Below, piece after piece: positions 43,273 to 55,519 of a stretch of DNA of 64,000 nucleotides. A program made the translations under genes and the position numbers. This DNA is from Torymus aiolomorphi (Eukaryota; Arthropoda; Insecta; Hymenoptera; Torymidae). Under the pieces are notes generated by a model. That model made no database searches. It saw only the letters and a list, made by a program, of their open reading frames with translations, and was not told the origin of the DNA. Where the stretch lies: assembly GCA_036365515.1 (NCBI GenBank), contig CM070874.1, positions 26,599,862 to 26,663,861 on the forward strand, read 5' to 3'. The stretch's first letter is position 1. Each line of letters opens with the position of its first letter.

Positions 43273-43910
43273 ATATAGTCTTCAATTAGTGTAATAACTG
43301 GATATTTATTTCAAGTCGAAAAATAAATTATTTTTTGAGAAATTAATTTATGAAATATAAAAAGTTTTCCTTAATAACAATTGACAGAGTGAAGATTTTT
43401 TAAATTTTAAAAAAGGAAAATATAGGTAATTTAAATACCTTTCAAGAAAAGTTTATTATATTATATAATAATGACTGTAAGATATGAAAAAATCAATAAA
43501 ACAAAATTTCAAAATCGTTTTTTGATTATAAAACAAAAAAAAAATCAATAAAAACTCAAATCTATCAGGGTACCTCTCTTTTCCCGCGGGACGAAAAGAA
43601 TAAGCTTTATCCAACGAAAATCGGTCGATTCGTTTCGGAGATATGAAGAGTTCAAATACACACAAACACACACACAGACACATACGCGCACGTACGCATG
43701 CACGCACGCACGCACGCACGCACACATCCACGAAAACAAATAATCAAAATCAATTAATATACACATATATCGCATTAAAACATCTTTTTGAACATTTTTT
43801 TTCGAAACCTTTCTTCACCGTTACAAAGCTTCCTCTATGAGGAAGCAATAGTTTGTTCATTAAATGCTTTATGAAAATTTTTAGTACATATTTTGTCTTA
43901 CTATACATAC
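43273..43910 (+). repeat. Microsatellite repeat copy C (right part) and Helitron scrap
   Basis: Continues the repeat cut by BEL2. It carries a short CA/CACG array at 43657-43727 and ends in the hairpin AAGCTTCCTCTATGAGGAAGC at about 43828-43848. 43850-43910 read on the minus strand continues the Helitron Rep frame from beyond BEL3 (YSKTKYVLKIFIKHL). The sequence ends with CATAC, the BEL3 target site. Confidence 0.6.
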
Positions 43911-45109
43911 TGTTGGAGCGCAAACTAAGGGTGAGCGTGGAATGGTTGAATGTGTGTGTGTGTTGTGTTTTTTGTATATGTACGTGCGCGTGAGTGAGCG
44001 TGCTAGCAGCGAGGCGAAACGCATGCACGCTCACAGCGTCATGGCGGGGACCTCGAGATTTGGCGAGATAGAGAGATAGGCGTTTCACTCCGGCGGTGGC
44101 AGAGGAAGTTTTCCTTTTGACCACCGTGGTTGGAGAGGTGGCGTACATTTTGTAAGGCTCAGACCATTTTGTTAAGAGGAGAAAGGCTTGTGCGAGAAGC
44201 AGCAGTTCTGGGCTCGTTTTTTGTACTTTATTGGCAACGTAAAGAAAGACAGATCTCGAGCCATTTTAAGAGAGCGGAGCCTGCACTCACCGGACGGTTC
44301 TCACGGCCCGCGTCGTCGAGTCCATTATTGGAGCTTCTGTCTTCCAGCAACGTCTCCACCGCCAGGAGGTAAGCTTTGCGAGAAAGCATGCTGAAGACAA
44401 ATCGTATTTTTAGTTATGGTTGTACTCGTGCGATACGAGAAGTTAGGCGAGTCAAATCATGTTTCCAGCCACAAATTTACTCGTGCGACATGAGCAGTTG
44501 GTCGAGGCAAATCGCGTCTACAATCATAGTTGTACTCGTGCGACACGAGCGATGAGGCGAAGAATTTCGCATCTCGAGTCGCAGTTTTATGCTCGTGCGA
44601 CACGAGTAGTAGGGCCGGACAAATCGCTTTCTAGCCAAATTTCATGTTTGTGTGACCCAACAATTGGCGAGACGATGCACGTCCAGCCATTTTTTCACCA
44701 GATATGCGAAACTCACGATTTGGTGAAACGATCGGCCTTGTTTCGGCCATGTTAGTTTTTGTCATACAACGCCGGTGTACCCATAAAACTACTTGGATCT
44801 CAACTTTCACGCGATACAGAATTTTGTAACTTTAGATATGATTTCCCCTACTCATAACTGTCAATTTGCGTTTTTCAATGTCGCGTTCAATAAAATAAAG
44901 GCTTGTAAGAAACTTTCATAGTTGTATCCATATTTTATTTCAATATATGCTTTGTAATTGGTTCTCCTTTAGCTAACTTGCCCCGGGCATGTTTTTAAAT
45001 TGAATTTCGCGCGCGTGTAAAGATTAAGGTAGGAAATTCGTGAGTGTCAATGACTAATTCCTATTCGAATTACATAGGTTTTCACTGGAAGCCTGTGGAC
45101 ACCTCAACA
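43911..45109 (+). repeat. BEL3 5' LTR
   Basis: 1199 bp, from TGTTGGAGCGCAAAC to CACCTCAACA. Contains four CTCGTGCGACACGAG-type hairpins at 44425, 44480, 44535 and 44592, spaced 55-57 bp, and AATAAA near 44892. TTTGGTGCCTCCTGTGAGG follows as probable primer site. Confidence 0.88.
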
Positions 45110-46180
45110 TTTGGTGCCTCCTGTGAGGTACGCGTAACCTCACTCACGTTGAATCAACATCACTGCGACAACACATCGACCAACTATCTACGGATCCGTC
45201 CATGAGTTCTACTTTCATCACATCGTCCATCGGACATTTTCGCTACCGTTTCAAACTTCAATTGACAACGCGGTATCATCGTGGGCCGCCCACCTTACCG
45301 CATTCGTCACATGAGCTGAGCCGGAAGCCTATATTCTCCTTTGCGACCCCTTTAACATTAACAGCGTTCGACTTCAAAGTTGTTCCTAATTTGAACCAAT
45401 TTCAGGTGACTGATGTTTGGGCGACCGTGAGCGAGGTGTTGCGTTTAGTCCTGACGTTATAGTACGCTTGAAATTGATTGTTACTCATCATAGCGGATAG
45501 AGCTTCTGCTGTGGTGGCAGACAAGGCCACCGCGATTAAGGTTTCCGCGGCTGAATTAGAAAAATTGCTTGCGGCAGATGTGGTCGATAGGGACGAGATA
45601 ACGGCGCGGTGCGACGATCTATCCTCGTCCTTTCACAAATACGAGGAGGCATTCGGAAATCTATGTATTCTCGACAAGAAAAGGACAGATGAAATAGAAT
45701 GGGGTGGAATTTGGGCAATTTATTACTCGATTGCGAAGCAGGTCGCGAAACTCGGGGGACCAGAGGCGTTAGGAAGCGGAACTCTGCCTCCTGGAGAACC
45801 CATCGCAAATTCCACACTTATCGAAAAACCGAAGCTACCGAAGCTTCCCTTCGCGAAGGTTCCCACGTTTGACGGCAACTATGAGGAGTGGTTGTCGTAC
45901 AAGAGTGAATTTCTCAGTGTAGTGAATACGCAAAATGTTGACGACGTGGTCAAGTTCATTCATTTGAAGGATTTACTAAAAGGCGAAGCGCTGAACAAAA
46001 TTAATATATATATATATAGGAGATAGCTACGTAAAGGCATGGCAACTACTCGTGGACACATACGAGAAAAAATGCATTCACGTATCCAAACACATGAACG
46101 CGATTTTGGATATGAGTCCGGCGCGAACATTGTTTTCCAAGGAGGTGTCTCGCGTAGTGAAAGAAGCTAAGCAGCACCTA

Positions 46181-47429
46181 TTGGGTATACAAATAAGTTT
46201 CCGCCGTTTTCAAGAGATGGCTCCACCGACAAGATCACTTTGAAATTGTCAGATGTAAAATGTCACATTGAAAGTTTAGACACCTGGCAACAACACAACC
46301 TTAAAATACTATTGACTTTGTATTGGCAGTATACATTTTTTTTGTTTGAAAATGTCGAGTTTTGTACCGAATAAGCGTCATTTACGGGAAGTTTTGATTT
46401 ATTTATTTCATTTAAAGAAATCTGCTACTGAGGTGCATCGGTCGCTTGTAGAAGTTTACGGTGATGCTGCTTTAAGTGAGAGAAGTTGTCGTGAGTGGTT
46501 TCAAAAGTTTAAAAACGGCGAGTTTGACGTGGAAGATAAAGAACGCGAAGGAAGGCCAGTTAAGTTTGAAGACGCTTAGTTGGAGGCATTATTGGACCAA
46601 GACTCATTCCAAACTGAAGAGCAGCTAGCAGAAAGCTTGGGAGTGACTCAACAAGCGATTCTACACCGTCTCAAGACCATTGGTTTGGTACAAAAGCAAG
46701 GAAATTGGGTTCCACATGAACTAAAACCCAGAGACGTCGAGCGCCGTCTTTTCACGTCCGAACAACTTCTCCAAAGTCGAAAGGGTTTTTTGCATCGAAT
46801 AGTGACGGGGATGAAAAGTGGATCTACTACGACAACCCAAAGCGTAGGAAATCATGGGGTAAGCCCGGCCATGTACCAACTTCAACGGCCAAATCGAATA
46901 TTTATGGCAAAAAGTTAATGTTGTGCATTTGGTGGGATCAGCTCGGAGTAATCTATTATGAGCTACTCCAGCCTAACGAAACTATCACTGGAGAACATTA
47001 TCAACAGCAACTGTTTCAATTGAGCAGAGAATTGAAGCTTAAACGCCCCGAATATGCCAAAAGACATGACAAAGTGATTTTTCAGCACGACAACGCTCGG
47101 CCACATGTTGCAAAAGTCGTCAAGGATACTTTGGAAGCTTTACAATGGGATGTCTTACCCTACCCGCCGTATTCACCAGACATTGCTCCTTCGGACTACC
47201 ACTTGTTCCGGTCGATGGCTCACGCCCTGGTCAAGCAGCACTTCACTTCTTACGAAGAAGCCAAAAATTGGGTCGATTCATGGGTAGCCTCAAAAGATGA
47301 AGAGTTTTTTCGACGTGGCATCCGAATACTGCCAGAATGGTGGCAAAATATAGTAGCTAATGACGGACAATATTTTGAATAAAATGTAACGTATATTTTT
47401 TTTACAATAAATTGATAATTTTTATGGAT
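46181..47429 (+). mobile_element. Mariner (irritans-like) transposon
   Basis: 1249 bp flanked by TA (46179-46180, 47430-47431). The left end TTGGGTATACAAATAAGTTT is a mariner-type terminus. The right end (…TTTTTATGGAT) shows little inverted similarity, so its terminal repeat is eroded or shortened. BEL3 gag reads through once it is removed, confirming the boundaries. Confidence 0.88.
46346..47382 (+). pseudogene. Mariner transposase, one stop and one frameshift
   Basis: Starts MSSFVPNKRHLREVL. HTH DNA-binding region with ERSCREWFQKFKNGEFDVED, then WVPHELKPRDVERR. Catalytic region with FQHDNARPH (second Asp) and YSPDIAPSDYHLF (third Asp, D34D type). TAG at 46577-46579 and one lost base near 46810, next to the first catalytic Asp. 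The protein cut and pasted the element at TA; this copy is dead. Confidence 0.92.
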
Positions 47430-47983
47430 TAGGCGTAAGTGTGATTTGCACACTCGAGAGAGCCATGCCTTTGAAAATCCGAAAGAAATGGGAGAATACG
47501 CTTGAATTAGATGAACTACCGACGTTAGACAAGTTTTACAGTTTTATAGGAAAGAGCGTGTTTCGTCTCTGCACCTCGGAGGCCAAGGTTACTCGCGAAC
47601 AGGGTTCTTCAAGCGTTAAACGCATTGCCGAAGGTTCGCGAAACATAAGGGTCAGACGGGGAAATTATAACGTGCAGACGTTAGTCATAAATTCCGCTCC
47701 CGCTTGCCCATATCATAAGGGACCACATGCGATCTTTAGATGCCCAATCTTCACGACCTTAACGCTACAGCAACGGTGGGATTTCGTGCGATCGAATAAG
47801 CTGTGTATCAACTGTCTTCGAAGCCATAACGATAATTGTGGGTTCTGACATTGCAAAAAATGCGATAAACATCACAACACCTTATTGCATTCGGATTCGA
47901 AGTCGGCCACACCGAAAGTGGCAACGTCATCCGCTCTTGCCCCCGCAGCTTACCGCGACAGCGGTCAAACGGCATGACTAAAT

Positions 47984-48367
47984 GTGGAAGTTTTAAATAC
48001 CATCTCGCGGCTAGTTCATTCACAACTTATGATGAGCGCAATGGTCGAGGTTCGGTGTGCTGATGGACAATGTCTCGAAGCCCGAGCGCTTCTAGATACC
48101 TGCTCGACCAATCATCTCATCACCGTCGAATTATCTCGGAAGTTGCGCTTGGCAATCCAATCCAAACGAATGTCGGTCGGAGCGGTAAACGGGGTGGTAA
48201 CGCAAGCGAGCGGTACAGTCGAGTTGGTGATGAAATCACGTGCACCAAATTACCGCACAACGCTTCATTGCTTGGTCGTCTCTAAGATCGTTGAATTTAG
48301 ACCGAACGTGGTCTTCCCGCGAGAAAGGATACAAATTTCCGCGATTATTTTGCTAGCCAACCCCTAG
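47984..48367 (+). pseudogene. pol: BEL3 protease region
   Basis: MVEVRCADGQ then ARALLDTCSTNHLITVELSRKL, the Pao-type retropepsin motif with Cys after DT. The frame stops at TAG 48365-48367, and the next frame (48392-48817) carries the protease-RT spacer with LGWVIVGG. Cuts the polyprotein in intact elements. Confidence 0.75.
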
Positions 48368-48391
48368 TTCCATATTCCGCGTGAAGTCGAT

Positions 48392-50063
48392 TTGCTCATC
48401 AACGCCGGAACATCGCTGTCACTTCTGTCAGTCGGACAAATCGATTTGTCTCAGGAGAACTGCGAATTACGGTTACAGAAGACACTGTTAGGCTGGGTGA
48501 TAGTTGGCGGAATAGAAGATGAAGCCCAGAAAACGATTGCGTGCAACGTGTTCGAGCTGAATAAACATATCACTCTTTTTTGGGAACTCGAAGATTGCCC
48601 GGGCGTTTCAGTTAGAACCAATAAGACGATCAATGCGAGAAGCATTACGCGAGAAATTGTCGGCGCGACTCTAGCGGTAGATACACAGTACGACTGCCTT
48701 TTAAAGATGACAACGTGGAACTCGGAAATTCTAAGATACAGGCCGAACGTAGACTTCAGTCCTTGCAACGCAGACTTCGCGCGAATCCCGATCTCCAACG
48801 CGAATACTATGTGGTAATTCAAGATTATCTAGATCAAGGGCATATGTCACGCATAGAAAGGGATCAGTCAGGAGGATATTACATGCCACACCACGCCGTT
48901 CTTGAGCCAGCAAGCACCACTACTAAGGTTCGCGTTGTATTCGATGCTTCAGCAAAGACGGACACGGGACGATCATTAAATCAGATATTGCGAATCGGTC
49001 CCACCATACAACCGAAATTATTTGTACATCTTGTACGGTTTCGAGTATACAAATACGTTTTAACGGCGGATGTTGAACAGATGTACCGGCAAATATTGAT
49101 CGATCCACGCGACCGGGAGTATCAAAAAATGCTTTGAGAACATAATGGGCGTGCCGAAACCTTCCAGTTAAAGACAGTTACATTTGGCGTCTCCGCTGCT
49201 CCCTATTTAGCCATCCGCACTTTGCACCAATTAGCTGCAGATGAGAAATCCCGTTTTCCCCACGCTGCTGCCTCGCTAATTCGTAATTTTTACGTCGATG
49301 ACTGGATTACTGGCGCGAATACTCTGGGAGAAATATTGCAACTACGCGACGAAATGATTGAGCTGCTTCGCAGCGGGGGTTTTAGCATTCGCAAGTGGGG
49401 TTCAAATCACGAGCATGCTCTCGATAATTCGGAGCAGACGGAATTTTCGTCGACCGAATCGACTGAAACTAGCTCAACTCGAAAGACATTAGGAATGGTA
49501 TGGCGGTCGCGATCCGATGAATTAGCTTACTCAGTAGAGTCCATCGGTAAGACCAATAACATCACAAAACGCGTGATTCTATCTGAAATTGCGAGGATTT
49601 GTGATCCCCTTTGTTTACTCGGCCCTCTGGTTCTCGCCTTGAGAAAACTTATTCAGGAGTGTGAGGAAGTTGAAAATTGGATGGGACGAATCGGTTCCGC
49701 AAGCGGTTCATACAGTATGACAATCATTCGTTTCGCAGTGGCATTTGATAAGAGAACTTGCAATTCCTCGACACTTAGTGTTGCCCGATCATACCTGTGT
49801 GCAGATTCACGGATTTTGCGACGCTAGTAAGGCGGCTACGGCGCATGTTTGTATGTGCGTTCGGTAGATACAGCGGGTCTCGTCTTGGTCCGCTTAGCTG
49901 CGTCAAATCACGTGTAGCGCCCATCAGTCAGGTGTCAATTCTCCGGTTAGAATTCTGCGGTGCAGTACTCTTCGCGCGTTTGTTCTCAGAAGCCCAAGCC
50001 GCCTTCGATATGGGTGTGCAAAGAACCGTCTTTTGGACTGATTCGAAAATTGTTTTATGCTAG
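48392..50063 (+). pseudogene. pol: BEL3 reverse transcriptase and RNase H, broken
   Basis: 48715-49137: RT with GHMSRIERD, YYMPHHAVLEP, VRVVFDASAK and LTADVEQMYRQI. TGA at 49135-49137. 49222-49827 has the catalytic NFYVDDWITGA near 49290 and SIRKWGSN. RNase H remnants are at 49797-50063 (ILRLEFCGAVLFARL, VFWTDSKIVL). At least five stops or frame changes. RT would copy element RNA. Confidence 0.8.
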
Positions 50064-51786
50064 TTAGACAAGTCGCCGTCAGAGTTACAAACTTTCGAGG
50101 GAAACCGGATCGCGGAAATACAAAGGGTATCAACGTCGATACAATGGAGATACGTTCGCAGTAAGGATAATTTGGCGGATCCACTGTCTCGAGGACAAAC
50201 ACCTGTCGAATTTCTGCAGAACGACGCGTGGTTTAACGGCCTTCCGTGATTGTACCAGGCTGAAGATCGGTGGCCGGTTGCAGAAAGAGCGCGCTCATTC
50301 GATGTGCCTGGGCTGCGCAAGCCTGTCTCGTTAGTAACAATCACGACAGAACCGTATTACACGAGAATCTCCTTGTATTCTAAATTGATTCGAGTCACGG
50401 CGTATTGTCTGCCAGACCCACAAGTCAGACACTAGATCGAAATGAGAAGGGCGAAGCCGAGTGACATCTGTGGAAAATAGTTCAAGGTGAGCGGTACGCC
50501 GACGAGATCGAACGTACATCGAGTGAGAAGGTTGTGAAGAGCGCGAAATTAGCCTGGTTGGATCCTTATCTCGACCAATTCGGCATTTTGCGCGTGGGGG
50601 TAGATTGCGAAATTCAAACTTGCTAGACTATCAAAAACACCCAGTTTTGCTTCCCTCCAACCATCACCTGACCGATTTACTTATAAGAGAAACGGACAGT
50701 AAGCTATTTCATGCAGGAGTTCGGACGACGTTGTATACAATACGCCACCGTTTTTGGTTGGTTGACGGCACGACCCAAGTAAAAGGACAATACATCGATG
50801 CGTGGAATGTCTAAGACGGCGTCCAACTCCTATGGGTACCAAGATGGGCGATCTACCCGCATCACGGCTTCGGCAGAGTCAGGTATTCAGTCATGTGGGA
50901 GTCGACTATTTTGGTCCGATATCGTTGAAGGAAAGAGAGCACAAGAATCGCGTAATTATAAAGGGGTATGGATGCATTTTCGTATGTATAGCAACGAGGA
51001 ATACCCTCTTACGTGTACTCGGACAATGGATCGAATTTTGTTGTGGCAAACAATCAGTTGCGCGAGTTGTTTATCTTAATTAATAATGAGTCATCTCAAA
51101 CATCGGTCTCCGATTACGCGTCTCGTCTCAATTTCGAATGGCGTTTCAATCCACCTCTGTTGCCGCATTTCCGGGGTCTGTGGGAGGCAGCGGTGAAGTC
51201 CTTCAAACACCATTTCCATCGGGTAGTGGGTGATACATCACTCACCTTTGAGGGCTTCGCCACACTCGCTATAGAAATTGAGGCGATCCTAAACTCACGT
51301 CCAATAAGATTCATGTCCTCCGATCCTAATGATCCGGCCGTACTAACTCCAACCCACTTTCTCATCCGTCGCCCACTCATCACGTTGCCTCAGTCCGACT
51401 ATACAACCATACCGCGTAACAGATTGTCTATTTGGCGCTTCATCACGAAAGCGACTCAAGATTTTTGGAAGAGCTGGCATTTGGAGTATTTAAGCGAAGT
51501 CCAGACTAGACAAAAATGGACCAAGGAGAAGGGTGAGCTGATGAAAGTTTCAATTGTAATAGTAATTGAAAGGGACGATCAATGTAATCGATGGCCACTA
51601 GGAGTGGTACTCGAGGTATACCCTGGGAGCGATGGTCACACGCGCGTAGCAAGGGTTAAAACATCCCAAGGTGAATATGTGCGCAATGTCACGTGTCTGT
51701 GCCCGATTCCTCACATCACTGAGGCGAACGACGAGCAAACAACAGGCGAATCTTCACCACAATCGGCCAACCCGACTCAGTTATAA
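50064..51786 (+). pseudogene. pol: BEL3 integrase, broken
   Basis: 50605-50814: zinc region (HPVLLPSNHHLTDLLI ... LFHAGVRTT). 50802-51083 in another frame: VGVDYFGPI with the first catalytic Asp. 51013-51786: second Asp in YSDNGSNFV, then LPHFRGLWEAAVKS with Glu, ending in a DUF5641-like tail (WPLGVVLEVYPGSDG). 50064-50604 is RNase H/connection with stops. The last 257 residues are intact. Confidence 0.82.
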
Positions 51787-51904
51787 GGAAGCTTAGGTTT
51801 AATTACATTTTATCATTTTAATGAGCGCGAAACATGTATACGTATTGATAACGAAGGTGAAATGTTCACGTTGGTTGCTGGTATTACTCGCAACGGGGGG
51901 AGGA

Positions 51905-53093
51905 TGTTGGAACGCAAACTAAGGGTGAGCGTGGCGAATGGTTGAAAGTGTGTGTGTGTGTGTATTGTGTTTTTAGTACATGTACGTGCGCGTGAGCGAG
52001 CGTGCTAGCGGCGAAGCGAAACGCATGCGCGCGCAGAGCGCCATGGCGGGGAGCTTGAGATTTGGCGAGATAGAGAGATAGGTGCTTGACTCCGCGGTGG
52101 CAGAGAAAATTTCCCATTTGACCTGCGTGGTTGGAGAGGTGGCGTGCTGACGGCATTTTGTCAGGCTCAGACCGTTTTTTAAGAGGAGAAAGGCTTGTGC
52201 GAGAAGCAGCAGTTCTGGGCTCGTTTTTTCTTCTTTTTTGGGAACGAAAAGAAAGACAGATCTCGAGCCATTTTAAGAGGGCGGAGCCTGCACTCACCGA
52301 AGGCTTCTCACGGCCCGCGACGTCGAGTCCATTATTGGTGCTTCTGTCTTCGAGCAACGTCTCCACCGCCAGGACGTAAGCTTCACGAGAAAGCGTGCTG
52401 AAGACAAATCGTATTTTTAGTCATGGTTGTACTCGTGCGACACGAGCAGTCAGGCGAGACAAATCGCGTCTACAATCATAGTTGTACTCGTGCGACACGA
52501 GCGATGGAGCGAAGAAATTCGCATCTCGAGCCGCAGTTTTATGCTCGTGCGACACGAGTAGTAGGGCCGGACAAATCGCTTTCTAGCCACATTTCATGCT
52601 TGTGCGACCCAACAATTGGCGAGATGATGCACGTGCAGCCATTTTTTCACCGTATATGCGAGACTCGCGATTTGGTGAAGCGATCGGCCTGTTTTCGGTT
52701 ATGTTAGTTTTTGTCATACAACGCCGGTGTACTCATAAAACTATTTGGATTTCAACTTTCACGCGATACAGAATTTTGTAACTTTAGATATGATTCCCCT
52801 TACTCATAACTATCTATTTGCGTTTTTCAATGTCGCGTTCAATTTTATAACTGTGAGTTTTTTAGAGTAAAAGAAAATAAAGGCTTGTTTCAAACTTTCA
52901 TAGTTGTGTCCATATTTTATTTCAATATATGCTTTGTAATTGGTTCTCCCTTAGCTACCTCTATGTGCAACGTAAATATTCTAATTCAACTAACTTGCCA
53001 TGGGCATGTTTTTAAATTGAATTTCGCGCGTGTGTAAAGATTAAGGTAGGCAACTCGTGAGGTTTTCACTGGAAGCTTGTGGACACGTCTACA
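51905..53093 (+). repeat. BEL3 3' LTR
   Basis: 1189 bp preceded by AACGGGGGGAGGA (polypurine tract). It has three CTCGTGCGACACGAG hairpins (52432, 52487, 52544), one fewer than the 5' LTR, plus short insertions near 52840 and 52960. The LTRs are visibly diverged, so this is an older insertion than the Gypsy or BEL1. Confidence 0.88.
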
Positions 53094-53098
53094 CATAC

Positions 53099-53900
53099 AA
53101 GGTGAATTCATATTGTATTTACCACATTGTCCATGTATCATAAATTGTTTAACTATATTATATAATCTTGGATATTTCACTTGATCAAGTATTTCAGCGC
53201 TAATAATAATATCAACGTAATCTGCATTACTAACTTTATTATCTTTATCAATGAATAATAACATGTGCATATGAGACAGACCCCTTTATTGAAACTCAAT
53301 AACATACGTATAGGCAATGCACTTTCCGAAAATTCCTTTTTTATTCACATCTTCTAAAAAAATTTTGACTTTTTGATTAAAATCTTTTAAAACCATTTCG
53401 GCTCTATCGCTTGCAGATTCAGAATCGTCTAAATTATGTGCCATTTCTTCCCACGCTTTGGATTATATGTCATTGTAATGAAAAATACCGGTTTACCATA
53501 TTTCTGAACTATTGTCATTGCATCTAAAAAATGTTGCTTTAATGAGCTAGGACTTCCATAAAACGAGGATGGTAAAGTAACCATTTTTCCAATTCTTTTA
53601 TCCTTATTTTCGCATATTTTTTATATAGTCTATAACACCTTTGTATAAATGTGTTCATAAAGAATTTTGATGATTTCTTAAATAATGTAATCTTGATCCT
53701 TCAACATTAACCCAAGCATCAACAATAAGTTATTTTCTATTTGGAAATATAAGTGGATAGGTCATAAGACCTACATGTTTACTAATGTAAAGTATACTTG
53801 TTGTTTTGTTATATTTTGAGAATATGCATATATCTCGATCTTCTGGAGGTTGGCCTTCTTAGCCAACAAATGTATATGATTCATGAATATTTGGTCTTAT
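53099..53900 (-). pseudogene. Helitron Rep N-terminal region with HUH motif, broken
   Basis: Minus strand from about 53560: KPVFFITMTYNPK, then, after a frame change, DRAEMVLKDFNQKVK. Near 53255-53280 is EFQ, a stop, then RGLSHMHMLLFID, the Helitron two-histidine (HUH) motif as HMH. Then ADYVDIIISAEI and QFMIHGQCGKYNMNSPCM. Rep nicks and joins DNA in rolling-circle transposition. BEL3 is inserted directly after the MNSPCM segment, and the frame resumes at 43905. Several stops. Confidence 0.8.
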
Positions 53901-54494
53901 GGAGTGTCTATGGAGTTTTTATGGTGTATTTTATAACTTTTGTGTATAGCCTCTCTGCACCATAACAAGTGTACCTACACAAAACATTTTCAGATTCATG
54001 GGTTTTTCATTTTGCAACTTTTATGTATAGCTTTTATGTACTGTGCAGCGAGTATTCAACACCCACGTGCAGTATCTAAACACGCACGTACGGGTTAAAA
54101 AAAATGGAATAACCTCATGGACATCTCATAACCACTTCATGATAGATCCGCGACACACTCGTGGAACTACACACCCGAATTTCTGCATTGAACCACTATC
54201 TACATAACGTACTCGCGCACAACATTTGTATGGGAGGCACAAGAGAGACACATGACGCACTTCAGAATCCGCACAATACCCTCATGCTTTACGATGGAGA
54301 TGTTCACGTAACAAGACAATATTCACGACTGAGAGGCGGTCGACCGTTCGTCTTTGCCACGGATGATCTCATCGCACGTGGGCCCTCTGCTGTGGAAACA
54401 TTCGTCATACCTTGAATTAGTCATAACTTACAGTCGTCGAAATTGTATCTTACCATGTGTTCCACCATGTTTTCCGAACGAGAAACGCGTCGAC
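53901..54494. other. Mostly unrecognised stretch
   Basis: Holds an 84-aa plus-strand frame at 54161-54415 (MELHTRISAL ... RGGRPFVFATDDLIARGP) that I do not recognise; it may be a fragment of the neighbouring Polinton or of an unknown gene. No RNA gene seen. Confidence 0.25.
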
Positions 54495-54800
54495 TTTTTT
54501 TTCTTTTTCTATTTAATCGTACGGCACTGTGGAATTTTGCTGATTAATGAGAAAATGTCACGTACATCGAGTTGCAGGTGCACATTATTTTGTCTATTGA
54601 ATTACACAGGGAAAAAATTTTTTCTCGAGGAAAGTCTCAAGAAAAGGAAGTTGAGATTGTTTTTTTCTCCTTCATTTCATCGTACGACGCTGTGGAATTT
54701 TGCTGATTAATGAGAAAATGTCACATACATCGAGTTGTAGCCGCACACTATTTTGACTATTTAATTACATAGGAAAAAATTATTTTTTTCGTGGAAACGG
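54495..54800. repeat. Tandem duplication, ~160-bp units
   Basis: Two units (about 54495-54640 and 54655-54800) share GTGGAATTTTGCTGATTAAT and GAGAAAATGTCAC. The right unit abuts the Polinton integrase end. It could be part of the Polinton terminal region. Confidence 0.65.
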
Positions 54801-55505
54801 CAGTATTTAAGAGCTTTAAAAACACGATTGCCATATCGACGTTGTAAATTTTGACGGGCTTTGGCTGCATTGTACAGTGTTACCACTGCTGGCACCATTT
54901 TTGTGGCCGAATATTTGATATGATTGTACGCTTCTACGATATTCTGCAAAACATCAACATACCTTCGAGTATTTTTATGAGTAAAATACCACCATGTTCT
55001 TTCTTTTATAGTTCTTATGAATCTTTCCACAACGGCAGCTTTTACATCTGGACTGCGTACCACTCTAAACGCTATACCGTACTTTGAGAGATCCCTCTGC
55101 AGCGCTCCGCCGATATATTCTTTCTTTTCATATATTCAGTCTGAAGACATATTGGTTTCTGTCCGGTACTTCTCGACAAAATACACGCAAAAGCATCCCC
55201 GATGTTTCTCGAAGTTTTGTCCTTGACAAGCTCAGCCCATGCGTATTTACTGAGAACATCGATAACAGTTACAACATAGTTGTAATCATCGTTGTAAGAT
55301 TTTATAGATCTCATGTCCATCAAATCAGCTTTCCACATGTCGTCGAAATTGCGTACATTATAATTACGTCTAGGAAAGCGATGACGAACAGGTCTATACA
55401 AGTTATAAGCGCCTTGGCTCTCAATTTCTTACGTGTAGCTCCACAAAAGTTTATCAGTACCATTGTACGTCGAAGGTCGATGTGCTTCGTAATAAAGTTT
55501 TTCAA
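54761..55505 (-). pseudogene. Polinton integrase
   Basis: From about 55495: LYYEAHRPSTYNG, a TAA, then YRPVRHRFPRRNYNV and the core DDMWKADLMDM with YVVTVIDVLSKYAWAEL (first Asp). A frame change near 55080, then the frame 55063-54761 with VERFIRTIKERTWWY (Glu) and a C-terminal YNHIKYSATKMVP. Retroviral-type integrases of this family insert the element. Confidence 0.82.
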
Positions 55506-55519
55506 ACGTTTTATGCATT

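Larger units (their letters stand above)
45478..47848 (+). pseudogene. gag: BEL3 gag, interrupted by mariner
   Basis: 45478-46026: the gag N-terminus and DUF1759 core (PTFDGNYEEWLSYKSEF). A TA-rich microsatellite at 46003-46018 disrupts the frame; coding resumes to 46178. The mariner occupies 46181-47429. Gag continues at 47432 (VICTLERAMPLKIRKKW) through HKGPHAIFRCP and CINCLRSHN to TGA at 47846-47848, inside the zinc-knuckle region. 45110-45477 is leader. Confidence 0.8.
43911..53093 (+). mobile_element. BEL3: long Pao-like element, decayed
   Basis: 9183 bp; LTRs of about 1.19 kb; TSD CATAC at 43906-43910 and 53094-53098. The protease motif is DTCSTNH, typical of the Pao side of the BEL/Pao superfamily, unlike the DSG/DPG forms in BEL2 and BEL1. 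Contains a mariner in gag. It is inserted in a Helitron Rep gene. Confidence 0.92.

Noticed and set aside
54161..54415. 84-aa frame left of the Polinton
   Set aside because: Looks protein-like (RGGRPFVFATDDLI) but I could not place it in any family, so no gene is called.
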